From an uncultured Clostridia bacterium (GTDB taxonomy: Bacteria; Bacillota; Clostridia; TANB77; CAG-508), in NCBI GenBank assembly GCA_934149165.1, contig CAKPDY010000048.1, forward strand, positions 1-5,147: DNA of 5,147 nt, written 5' to 3'. The translations under genes were made by a program, and so were the position numbers. The notes below the pieces were generated by a model, which searched no databases, had not been told where the DNA came from, and saw nothing but the letters and a program-made list of their open reading frames with translations. Below, one piece after another: positions 1 through 5,073 of this stretch. Each line of letters opens with the position of its first letter. Position 1 is the first letter of the stretch.

Positions 1-153
1 ATATGGAGAATATAATAATACTGTTATACAAGCAGCACAAAATCAAAATCATATTACAATTCAATGGAGCTTAGATATTCTTACAACCGTTTACAAGGAA
101 AATTTGAAATCGTTAAATTGTTGATAATTAGGGATTTGAGAGAGATTATATAA
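1..153 (+). pseudogene. 3' remnant of a polysaccharide deacetylase gene
   Basis: The window opens inside a reading frame (codons from position 2, stop at 122-124) encoding about 40 residues that begin YGEYNNTVIQAA and continue to TIQWSLD. This matches the RPPYG..N..V motif and the following TIQW..D strand of carbohydrate esterase family 4 (peptidoglycan or chitin-type deacetylases). A normal family member continues for several dozen residues after this strand. Here the frame runs on as ILTTVYKENLK and stops. The +1 frame (stop at 151-153) reads GKFEIVKL, which resembles the usual last strand of these proteins. I infer an internal deletion after the WSLD motif plus a frameshift near position 97. 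Family assignment is fairly secure; decay is likely but the upstream part is not visible. A terminator follows directly. Confidence 0.6.
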
Positions 154-159
154 AATCGT

Positions 160-191
160 AAAAGCAAGTTTTTTTGGAGCTTGCTTTTTTT
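160..191 (+). terminator. Rho-independent terminator after the deacetylase remnant
   Basis: AAAGCAAG (161-168) pairs with CTTGCTTT (180-187) around a T-rich loop, and the run of T continues to 191. It lies a few bases after the last stop of the deacetylase remnant and isolates it from the rep gene. Confidence 0.8.
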
Positions 192-265
192 GAATGAAAT
201 AAAAACGACAAATTTTTCAAAATGACTATTTGGAAATTATAGGAGCAATAGTTAATTTAAAAAAA

Positions 266-278
266 CGGAGGAATGAAT
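266..278 (+). promoter_or_regulatory. Ribosome binding site that sets the rep start
   Basis: CGGAGG at 266-271 is a strong Shine-Dalgarno sequence. It is only one base from the ATG at 273 but seven bases from the in-frame ATG at 279, so 279 is the better start. I could not identify a convincing promoter between 192 and 265; an ATTATA near 236-241 has no good -35 partner. Confidence 0.75.
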
Positions 279-1211
279 ATGATAATAGATTTACTTGCAA
301 ACAACGGATATATTGTATTAAATAAAACAGTAATGAAAGTGATAGGATTACATGAAGCAATATTACTAGGAGAGCTTTGTTCTGAGTATGTTTACTGGAG
401 AAAAAGAGATGAATTAGAAGATGGATATTTTTATTCAACAAGAGAGAATATTGAAGAACAAACAATGCTTTCTGTATATCAGCAGAGAAAGGCAATTAAG
501 AATTTAAAGAAAAAAGGAATATTAGAAACTAAAGAATTTGGAATGCCATTAAAGACTTGGTATTTCATAAATGAAGAAAAATTATATGAAATAGTGGCTG
601 AAAGTGGCTTGAAATCAAGTAGTGTAAAAACTGCACATCAAGATGTTAAAAAATTACACGACAAGTCGTTAAAAAATTTAACATCAAGTAGTGTAGAAAC
701 TACACAACATGATGTGCAAAAATTGCACACAAATAATAATAAGAATAATAAGATAGATAGATTATTTAATTATATTATAAATAAAGAGAAAAAAATTCCA
801 GAGGAGTTTGAGAGTGTTGGGGAAGATAAGATAGTTGGTTTGTTAGAGAAATATGATATGTTGTACAATGAAAGGGTTATTGAGTTGTATACTAAAGAAA
901 ATTTGGAAAAGGTTAAGGTAATTACTTATATTGTTGCTTTGATGGCTAAAGATAATTTGGAGCATCTGAGCAATAATGTTAGTAGAGATATGTTGATTAG
1001 GATTTATGATATTTGTAGAGAAAAGGAAAAATGTTATGAGGTATCAGAATCAAAAATAAATGATTTTGTTATGTATTATTATAAAAGTGTTGTTAATGAA
1101 TTGATGAAGGAAAATAAGACGAATTCTGAAAGAAATAGGCATGTTTTAAATAAAAATGAGGAGAAAGAAGATTTGTTGCATAATATGTGTGAATCGAATG
1201 ATTTGTTTTGA
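279..1211 (+). CDS. Replication initiator-like winged-helix protein with internal origin
   Basis: The protein has 310 residues from the ATG at 279. Residues 11-105 form a winged helix-turn-helix of the type found at the N-terminus of plasmid and phage initiators in Firmicutes: GLHEAILLGELCSEY, then an acidic loop ending DGYFYSTRENIEE, then QQRKAIKNLKKKGILE as the recognition helix and wing. Residues 112-150 are an S/T/K/H-rich linker encoded by a tandem DNA repeat, followed by an Asn/Lys-rich stretch (TNNNKNNK). Residues 159-310 are a charged, mostly helical domain that I do not recognise; by analogy with lambda O and similar initiators it may contact the helicase or its loader. The expected role is binding the repeats inside its own gene and opening the DNA. 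No partition or helicase-loader gene is seen nearby. It could instead be a non-replicative DNA-binding protein, but the internal iterons argue for replication. Confidence 0.7.
   Translation: MIIDLLANNGYIVLNKTVMKVIGLHEAILLGELCSEYVYWRKRDELEDGYFYSTRENIEEQTMLSVYQQRKAIKNLKKKGILETKEFGMPLKTWYFINEEKLYEIVAESGLKSSSVKTAHQDVKKLHDKSLKNLTSSSVETTQHDVQKLHTNNNKNNKIDRLFNYIINKEKKIPEEFESVGEDKIVGLLEKYDMLYNERVIELYTKENLEKVKVITYIVALMAKDNLEHLSNNVSRDMLIRIYDICREKEKCYEVSESKINDFVMYYYKSVVNELMKENKTNSERNRHVLNKNEEKEDLLHNMCESNDLF
614..728. repeat. Five tandem 23-bp iterons with palindromic cores inside rep
   Basis: Five consecutive 23-bp units (614-636, 637-659, 660-682, 683-705, 706-728) each have an 8-bp spacer (three of the five read ATCAAG then TA or AT) followed by a 15-bp core starting GT and ending AC. 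The cores are GTGTAAAAACTGCAC, GTTAAAAAATTACAC, GTTAAAAAATTTAAC, GTGTAGAAACTACAC and GTGCAAAAATTGCAC. The last three are perfect 6-bp inverted repeats around AAA. The 23-bp period is not a multiple of three, so the protein repeats only every 69 bases (LKSSSV and LTSSSV, 23 residues apart). The conserved unit is therefore the DNA. This is the expected form of a replication origin bound by the encoded initiator. Confidence 0.8.
729..790. other. AT-rich stretch next to the iterons, possible unwinding element
   Basis: Immediately after the last iteron the sequence is almost entirely A and T, encoding the Asn/Lys-rich linker and its continuation. Iteron origins usually have such an easily melted region on one side. 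The whole window is AT-rich, so composition alone is weak evidence; position is the main argument. Confidence 0.4.
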
Positions 1212-1560
1212 AATTGCTGAAACTCAGATAGTAGTAAGTGTACAGGATATACACCAGGTGGATTTTTAATGTGAGTATAATAGAACACTTATTTTAAAAC
1301 TGCTGAAAGCATTGGTACTCTATGATTATATAAAATACTCAGGTGGGAGAATTGGCATAAACGAGTTGCCATAGATTGGCTGAAAGTATTGAAGCTCTAA
1401 TAATATATAAGAAATCCCAAGGTTGGTAAATCCTCTGCACGTTCTCTGTGCTTTTTTAGAAAAAGAACAGGACAGAAAGCTTGACTTTCTGCGTGTTTGA
1501 GGGAAAATGCTCTGCATCCCTATCCTGCCTTTACGGGGAATTGCAAAAGTTGCAAAAAAA
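1212..1560. other. Gene-free stretch with dense hairpins, possible structured RNA
   Basis: I see no protein gene here on either strand. Three loosely related blocks begin with GCTGAAA at 1216, 1302 and 1379. The second and third share GCTGAAAG.ATTG and a later CTCT, and all three contain a GGTGG or GGTTGG motif about 40-50 bases on. Possible stems are TAAGTGT/ACACTTA (1235-1241 with 1285-1291), TGGCA/TGCCA (1353-1357 with 1367-1371), GCAC/GTGC (1437-1440 with 1448-1451), CAGAAAG/CTTTCTG (1473-1479 with 1485-1491) and GGGA..TGC/GCATCCC (1501-1510 with 1514-1520). CAGGA/TCCTG (1468-1472 with 1523-1527) would enclose the last two as a three-way junction. The part from 1430 to 1540 is visibly richer in G and C than its surroundings. 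I recognise no known RNA family; a transposon end or decayed DNA are alternatives. Confidence 0.4.
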
Positions 1561-1583
1561 CTGGAGTAAAAATACTCCAGTTT
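1554..1583. terminator. Bidirectional terminator hairpin
   Basis: CTGGAGTA (1561-1568) pairs perfectly with TACTCCAG (1573-1580) around AAAA, extended by A/T pairs with the flanking runs. The run of seven A at 1554-1560 gives a U tail to minus-strand transcripts. The plus-strand tail is only TTT. It therefore best serves the minus-strand remnant ending at 1591 and perhaps read-through from the Xre gene. Confidence 0.75.
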
Positions 1584-1590
1584 GTAAATA

Positions 1591-1803
1591 TTATAAGTTA
1601 TCTCTAAATTCTTTTAATAAATCTGGCTTAGCAACTCCTAATACATTTGCAATCCCAGATAATCCAAATTCTTTAACAATACTAACACCTTTTCCAATTT
1701 TATAAATTCCATTAGAGTTTATATCTATTCCTAGCATCATAAGTTGATTAGATAGAGTTGCTTGAAATCATTTCTTTTCTAATTTAAACAGCTTCAGTGC
1801 CAT
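1591..1803 (-). pseudogene. Broken small gene of unknown function
   Basis: On the minus strand a frame runs from an ATG at 1803 (MALKLFKLEKK), meets TGA at 1770-1768, and continues in the same frame through QATLSNQLMM to a TAA at 1593-1591. The part after the stop has 49 residues from the ATG at 1740 and is protein-like, containing LGIDINSNGIYKIGKG and IANVLGVAKPDLLKEF, with balanced composition and a terminator just beyond the stop. Neither ATG has a Shine-Dalgarno sequence in front. I do not recognise the family. The simplest reading is a small gene killed by a nonsense change, or the 3' end of a larger gene whose front is lost. A short functional peptide from the 1740 start cannot be excluded. 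Confidence 0.45.
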
Positions 1804-1900
1804 ATACTGTTAAATCGTATGTTTAAGGTTATAATAATTGGATAGTAGCTTTGAGCTAATAAAAAAGGTCTCAAATCAATATTGTTTGGAATAATAAAAT

Positions 1901-2239
1901 TCATTTTTGCTTTAAATGATAAAATTTTATCAAATCTAATATTATTTGTTGATTTTCTTTTGTTAAAGAATAAAACGCAGATAATTCTATATTATTTGTT
2001 TCTAAATTAAAGTATATATATTCACTCAATAAATCATTAGGAGTTATATTATATATATTGCAAAGTTTTATTAATGTGTCAATACTTCCTTTAGTTTTAT
2101 TACGTTCAATGTCGCTTATATATCTAGGACCTAAACCTAGATATTCAGCAACTTTTTCCTGAGTTAGGCCAAGTGTTTCTCTGGCTAATTTTAATTTATT
2201 TCCAAATTTTATATTTTGTTCATTTTTTTTCGTTTTCAT
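1901..2239 (-). CDS. Xre-family helix-turn-helix transcriptional regulator
   Basis: The protein has 112 residues from the ATG at 2239-2237, which sits five to six bases after the Shine-Dalgarno AAGGTG at 2250-2245. A TTG one codon upstream is too close to that site. Residues 12-71 are a classic lambda-repressor-like five-helix domain: KLKLARETLGLTQEKVAEYL, then the recognition helix around GPRYISDIERNK, then TLIKLCNIYNITPNDLL. The remaining 40 residues (ENQQIILDLIKFYHL) are probably a short helical dimerisation tail. There is no peptidase or sensor domain, so this is a simple repressor like those of plasmids and phages. Operator-like repeats lie at its own promoter. No gene is found directly opposite, only the strong rightward promoter at 2434-2462. 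Confidence 0.9.
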   Translation of the reverse strand: MKTKKNEQNIKFGNKLKLARETLGLTQEKVAEYLGLGPRYISDIERNKTKGSIDTLIKLCNIYNITPNDLLSEYIYFNLETNNIELSAFYSLTKENQQIILDLIKFYHLKQK

Positions 2240-2244
2240 CAAAT

Positions 2245-2290
2245 CACCTTAAATAAGTATAGTATATGAAGTAAAAAAAAATAATGTCTT
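2245..2290 (-). promoter_or_regulatory. Promoter and ribosome binding site of the Xre gene
   Basis: On the minus strand, TATACT (2266-2261) is a good -10 and AAGACA (2290-2285) a fair -35, 18 bases apart. Transcription would start near 2254, just before the AAGGTG ribosome binding site at 2250-2245. Confidence 0.45.
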
Positions 2291-2345
2291 AAAAACCGAA
2301 AAATATCGGAAGGTATGTTCAATTTGATATAGTATATACAGTAAA
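2258..2345. repeat. Pair of operator-like direct repeats upstream of the Xre gene
   Basis: TATAGTATATGAAGTAAA (2258-2275) and TATAGTATATACAGTAAA (2328-2345) agree at 16 of 18 positions and start 70 bases apart. The first covers the -10 of the Xre gene. A looser third copy, ATAGTATAATACGATAAA, lies at 2453-2470 over the -10 of the rightward promoter. These are natural candidates for binding sites of the Xre protein. The high AT content makes partial matches cheap, so this is an inference. Confidence 0.45.
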
Positions 2346-2433
2346 TTAACAATATATACCATAATAATAAAAAAAGAAAATATGACAAAATTCGACAATA
2401 CAGCATAAAAAACGACATCAAGCGGATATTAAA

Positions 2434-2462
2434 TTGACAAACTGACGAAAAAATAGTATAAT
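2434..2462 (+). promoter_or_regulatory. Perfect consensus sigma-A promoter, rightward
   Basis: TTGACA (2434-2439) and TATAAT (2457-2462) are both exact consensus with a 17-base spacer. Transcription would begin near 2469. It is the strongest promoter in the window, yet no convincing coding sequence follows for 400 bases. Confidence 0.85.
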
Positions 2463-2468
2463 ACGATA

Positions 2469-2617
2469 AAATTATAAGAAAATCAAGATAAATCTAGTAT
2501 GATTAAGATGACAATGGAATAGTTAGATTTATAAAAATTGAAACATTATGCAATTTAGGACTAAATTCTGTGGGGTGATGCTAAAAAAGATAACATCATT
2601 TGGTGATGTTATCTTTT
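2469..2617 (+). ncRNA. Candidate small RNA or attenuated leader
   Basis: This is the stretch between the consensus promoter and the strong terminator, about 150 bases. It contains only trivial reading frames. A short hairpin AATTTA/TAAATT occurs near 2552-2567. GGTGATG occurs at 2574-2580 and again in the right arm of the terminator (2602-2608), so CATCA of the left arm could pair with either copy, a possible weak antiterminator. I recognise no riboswitch class. It may be an independent small RNA, or a leader whose read-through feeds the cassette at 2879. Confidence 0.4.
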
Positions 2618-2618
2618 A
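2585..2618. terminator. Strong 14-bp stem terminator
   Basis: AAAAGATAACATCA (2585-2598) pairs perfectly with TGATGTTATCTTTT (2604-2617) around a five-base loop. The right arm ends in TTTT and the left flank has six A, so it could work in both directions. Confidence 0.8.
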
Positions 2619-2878
2619 TCATAAATGTGGATGGAATGATTTTAACATAAGTTACAAGAAAAGTTAAATTATAAGTGATAGTAAAATATACAAATGAAGA
2701 GAAATTGATGAAAAAATTAGCTGTTATCTGGTTCATATCAAATATATAATAGTTTATTGTACAGTAAAAAATTTTTAAAATGATATGGAAAAGTTTTAAA
2801 ATTATTAATATACAAGAGAAAAATATTGGATAATAAAAAAATAAAATTGTAAATAAAACAAAAGGAAGGTGATTTTTT
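2619..2878. other. AT-rich gap before the radical SAM-Nudix gene
   Basis: No credible gene is seen. A TATAAT at 2745-2750 could be a -10 for the downstream cassette, but the hexamer 17 bases upstream (TGTTAT) is a poor -35. A strong ribosome binding site, GGAAGG, lies just before the ATG at 2879. A 13-residue frame at 2708-2749 (MKKLAVIWFISNI) lacks a good ribosome binding site. Confidence 0.4.
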
Positions 2879-4408
2879 ATGAGTAGTGCAAAAGAAGATT
2901 GGTGGAAAAAAATTCCTATTTGTATTAATAATGCATTAGGAGATCCATTAATAAAAAGTCAAATAGACAATACAATTTACAAACTAAATTATTTATGCAA
3001 TCACAAAGCTCCATATAGTATAATAACGAAAGCGGTAATAGATGATGAAATATATGAAAAATTGATGAGTGTCAAAAAAAGTAAAAACCTAGTTGTAATG
3101 TATTCTTTAACAGGATTAAATGAAGGAGGATATTCTTTCGATGAAAGAGTAAAAACTATAGAGCAATTAAAAGAAATATTTGGTACAGTAATTATTTTAG
3201 TTAGACCAATTATCGCAAAAAGAAATGATAATGAAGAAATATTAAGAAAGATTGTAAATGTAGCAAAAAATACGTCTAAAATTCTTATTACAGGTTCTGT
3301 CCATAATGAGTTTAAAAACAAACAGATTAATGACAATGTAAAAAGTTTATTAATAAAAATATGTCAGGATAATGGTGTTAAATATTTTCATAAATCTAGT
3401 TGTGCTGCGTCATACATCACACACAGCAAGTGTTGGATGCATGATTTAGATACTCCGCAAAATATAGAAGTTGTAGAAAAATTGGGATATAATTTTTATA
3501 TGAAAGATAATAAAATTTGTTTATATAGAGCTACAATGGGAGATTTGAATTTCTTAAGAATGATTACTAACTCATATATATTGGCAGATAAAGTTGAAAA
3601 TAATTATAATATTTTATCAATAGGTGATAAAGATAATAAATTTGAAGTTTCTTCAAGTTGGTTTTCGTGGAGTAGAAATACGGGATGTTCTATAAACTGT
3701 GACTATTGTATAATCCACGAAATAGAATATTTAAAACAAAATTGCGATATAGGTATTGAACCAGATAGGATAGAGAAATATTGTACAAAACAAATTTTTT
3801 TAGAAGACAATAAAGATAAAAAGATAAAATTAAACAAAATTGAAAAAAACATAAATTTTGGTTATAATGATTTTAGAACTATGCAAGAGTGTAGAGCAAA
3901 ACATTATAGACAAAAAGAAACTGAGTTACTTGACTTATATGATAAGGATGGAACGAAAACAGGTCGAATAGTAAAGCGAGGAGAATCTCATGAAGACTTT
4001 TATGTATTATCCATAAATTTATTGATTGAAAACGAAAATGGAGAAATATTAATTCAGAAACGTTCAATGAATAAAAAAACTAGACCAGGTGTGTGGGATA
4101 CATTGACAGGTGCCGTGCTAGCAGGTGAAAATAGCGAGGAGGCTGTAATAAGAGAGACCAAAGAAGAAATAGGTATTGATATAGATATTGCAGATATAAC
4201 TAAAATAGGAAGAGTACAAAACGATACAAGTTTCTTAGACATTTGGTATATAAAAAAGGAATTCAAAGTTGAGGATTGTATATTACAAAAAGAAGAGTTA
4301 AGTGATGTAAAATGGATAAGTATTAATAGTTTTTTAAATCTAATTAAAGATTCAGATTACAAGGATAAAGTATACAAAGAATTCATATATGAATATTTTA
4401 GTAAATAA
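2879..4408 (+). CDS. Radical SAM-like protein fused to a C-terminal Nudix hydrolase
   Basis: The protein has 509 residues. The ATG follows GGAAGG at a good distance, and an in-frame TGA two codons upstream fixes the start. Residues 10-235 look like the later strands of a radical SAM barrel: CINNALGDPL (a GDP turn like the SAM-binding GGE/GEP strand), NHKAPYSIITK, LVVMYSLTGLNEGG, TVIILVRPII and KILITGS. The iron-sulfur motif expected at the front is absent there. Instead CSINCDYC (Cys270, 274, 277; Cx3Cx2C) follows the strand KFEVSSSWFSWSRNTG. Residues 349-505 form a Nudix domain: LLDLYDKDGTKTGRIVKRGE, a substrate strand with QKRS, and a complete Nudix box at 411-433 (G411, E417, R425-E426, E429-E430, G432). 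The Nudix part resembles the YfcD / isopentenyl-diphosphate-isomerase-like branch. The substrate is unknown. The next gene lies 28 bases downstream and is probably cotranscribed. The Nudix call is near certain, the radical SAM call likely. Confidence 0.8.
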   Translation: MSSAKEDWWKKIPICINNALGDPLIKSQIDNTIYKLNYLCNHKAPYSIITKAVIDDEIYEKLMSVKKSKNLVVMYSLTGLNEGGYSFDERVKTIEQLKEIFGTVIILVRPIIAKRNDNEEILRKIVNVAKNTSKILITGSVHNEFKNKQINDNVKSLLIKICQDNGVKYFHKSSCAASYITHSKCWMHDLDTPQNIEVVEKLGYNFYMKDNKICLYRATMGDLNFLRMITNSYILADKVENNYNILSIGDKDNKFEVSSSWFSWSRNTGCSINCDYCIIHEIEYLKQNCDIGIEPDRIEKYCTKQIFLEDNKDKKIKLNKIEKNINFGYNDFRTMQECRAKHYRQKETELLDLYDKDGTKTGRIVKRGESHEDFYVLSINLLIENENGEILIQKRSMNKKTRPGVWDTLTGAVLAGENSEEAVIRETKEEIGIDIDIADITKIGRVQNDTSFLDIWYIKKEFKVEDCILQKEELSDVKWISINSFLNLIKDSDYKDKVYKEFIYEYFSK

Positions 4409-4436
4409 AATATCTATATAACTAGGAGGGATTGAT

Positions 4437-4994
4437 ATAATTACGATAATTTATTATATTAGACATTCAAAAAGATTAATGATATGGGGAAAGGAAAAAA
4501 AAGGATATGAAGAATATATGCAACCTCTAACAGTAGAAGGAGAATATTTAGCAAAAAAACTGGCTGAAATTGAGGAATTTAAAGATGTTGATAAGATTAT
4601 ATCTTCCCCAACAGCTAGAACTATATCAACAGTGAAATATATAGCAGAAAAATATAATATTCCAATACAATTAGATGAAAGAATTATAGAAAGACAATTT
4701 GGAAATTGGGATGAAAAACCGGAAGATTTTTTTGAAAGACAATGGAATGATTATGAATATAAATTACATAATGGAGAATGTTTAAGAGAAGTCGAACGAA
4801 GAATGATAGAGTTTTTAGATGAATTATTAATTTCAGAATGCGGAAAAAAAGTAATAGTATCATCTCATGGACAGGCAATTGCTACTTTGTTGAGAAAATT
4901 AGAAAATAAGATTTATAATATTGACTCACCAGATATTTTTAAAATTATATATGAAAATAAGGAATTAAAAAAGATTGAAAGGATTTTTTTATAG
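4437..4994 (+). CDS. Histidine phosphatase family protein with a non-ATG start
   Basis: The frame contains a complete histidine phosphatase (phosphoglycerate-mutase-like) core. Counting from ATA at 4437, it has the nucleophile motif YYIRHS (Arg9, His10), SSPTAR with Arg61, the acid ERQFGNW (Glu85), NGECLREVERR, and SSHGQA with the second catalytic His144. The length of about 185 residues is normal. The first in-frame ATG (4479) lies after RHS and would give a protein without its nucleophile. AGGAGGG at 4424-4430 is a very strong ribosome binding site; ATA at 4437 is six bases away, ATT at 4440 nine. ATT would give the family-typical MTIIYYIRH. The gene follows the radical SAM-Nudix gene by 28 bases, probably in one operon, and its stop lies in the loop of a terminator. 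Such enzymes remove phosphate from small molecules or nucleotides; the substrate is unknown. A start-codon mutation that silences the gene is the alternative. Confidence 0.8.
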   Translation: MITIIYYIRHSKRLMIWGKEKKGYEEYMQPLTVEGEYLAKKLAEIEEFKDVDKIISSPTARTISTVKYIAEKYNIPIQLDERIIERQFGNWDEKPEDFFERQWNDYEYKLHNGECLREVERRMIEFLDELLISECGKKVIVSSHGQAIATLLRKLENKIYNIDSPDIFKIIYENKELKKIERIFL

Positions 4995-5014
4995 AAATCC
5001 TTTCAATCCTTTTT
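4973..5014 (+). terminator. Terminator overlapping the phosphatase stop codon
   Basis: GATTGAAAGGATTT (4973-4986) pairs with AAATCCTTTCAATC (4995-5008) as a perfect 14-bp stem. The loop contains the TAG stop (4992-4994), and T residues follow at 5010-5014. The left arm encodes the last residues of the protein. It closes the two-gene cassette. Confidence 0.85.
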
Positions 5015-5036
5015 ATATAATGAATGGGAAAATATG

Positions 5037-5069
5037 AAAAACCTTCAGTGATTCCACTGAAGGTTTTTT
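5037..5069. terminator. Convergent bidirectional terminator
   Basis: AAAAACCTTCAGTG (5037-5050) pairs perfectly with CACTGAAGGTTTTT (5055-5068) around a four-base loop, with T runs on both strands. It lies five bases past the stop of the minus-strand gene, so it is probably that gene's terminator as well as a back-up for the cassette. Confidence 0.85.
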
Positions 5070-5073
5070 GTTG

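Noticed and set aside
614..728. Reading the 23-bp tandem units as a CRISPR array
   Set aside because: The units are directly contiguous without variable spacers of CRISPR length, have palindromic cores, and lie inside an intact coding frame.
1301..1312. TGCTGAAAGCAT, identical to a motif near the 3' end of 23S rRNA
   Set aside because: The match ends after 12 bases and the flanks do not resemble 23S rRNA.
1326..1705. Long frames on both strands across 1326-1705
   Set aside because: They lack ribosome binding sites, have implausible composition, and overlap the hairpins and terminator. The protein-like signal here is the minus-strand frame ending at 1591.
2296..2309. CCGAAAAATATCGG as a hairpin or terminator
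   Set aside because: Only four continuous base pairs form. It may be part of an operator but cannot be supported alone.
2578..2667. A 29-residue frame starting ATG at 2578 (MLKKITSFGDV...) behind GGGGTG
   Set aside because: The Shine-Dalgarno-like bases touch the start codon, and most of the frame is the perfect terminator stem, whose arms explain the codons. The peptide shows no recognisable features.
2708..2749. A 13-residue frame MKKLAVIWFISNI that looks like the start of a signal peptide
   Set aside because: It is too short, has only a weak AG-rich sequence upstream, and an AT-rich gap yields such frames by chance.
3001..4266. Minus-strand frames opposite the radical SAM-Nudix gene
   Set aside because: They are hydrophobic Phe/Leu/Ile-rich shadows of an AT-rich gene, without ribosome binding sites or family features.
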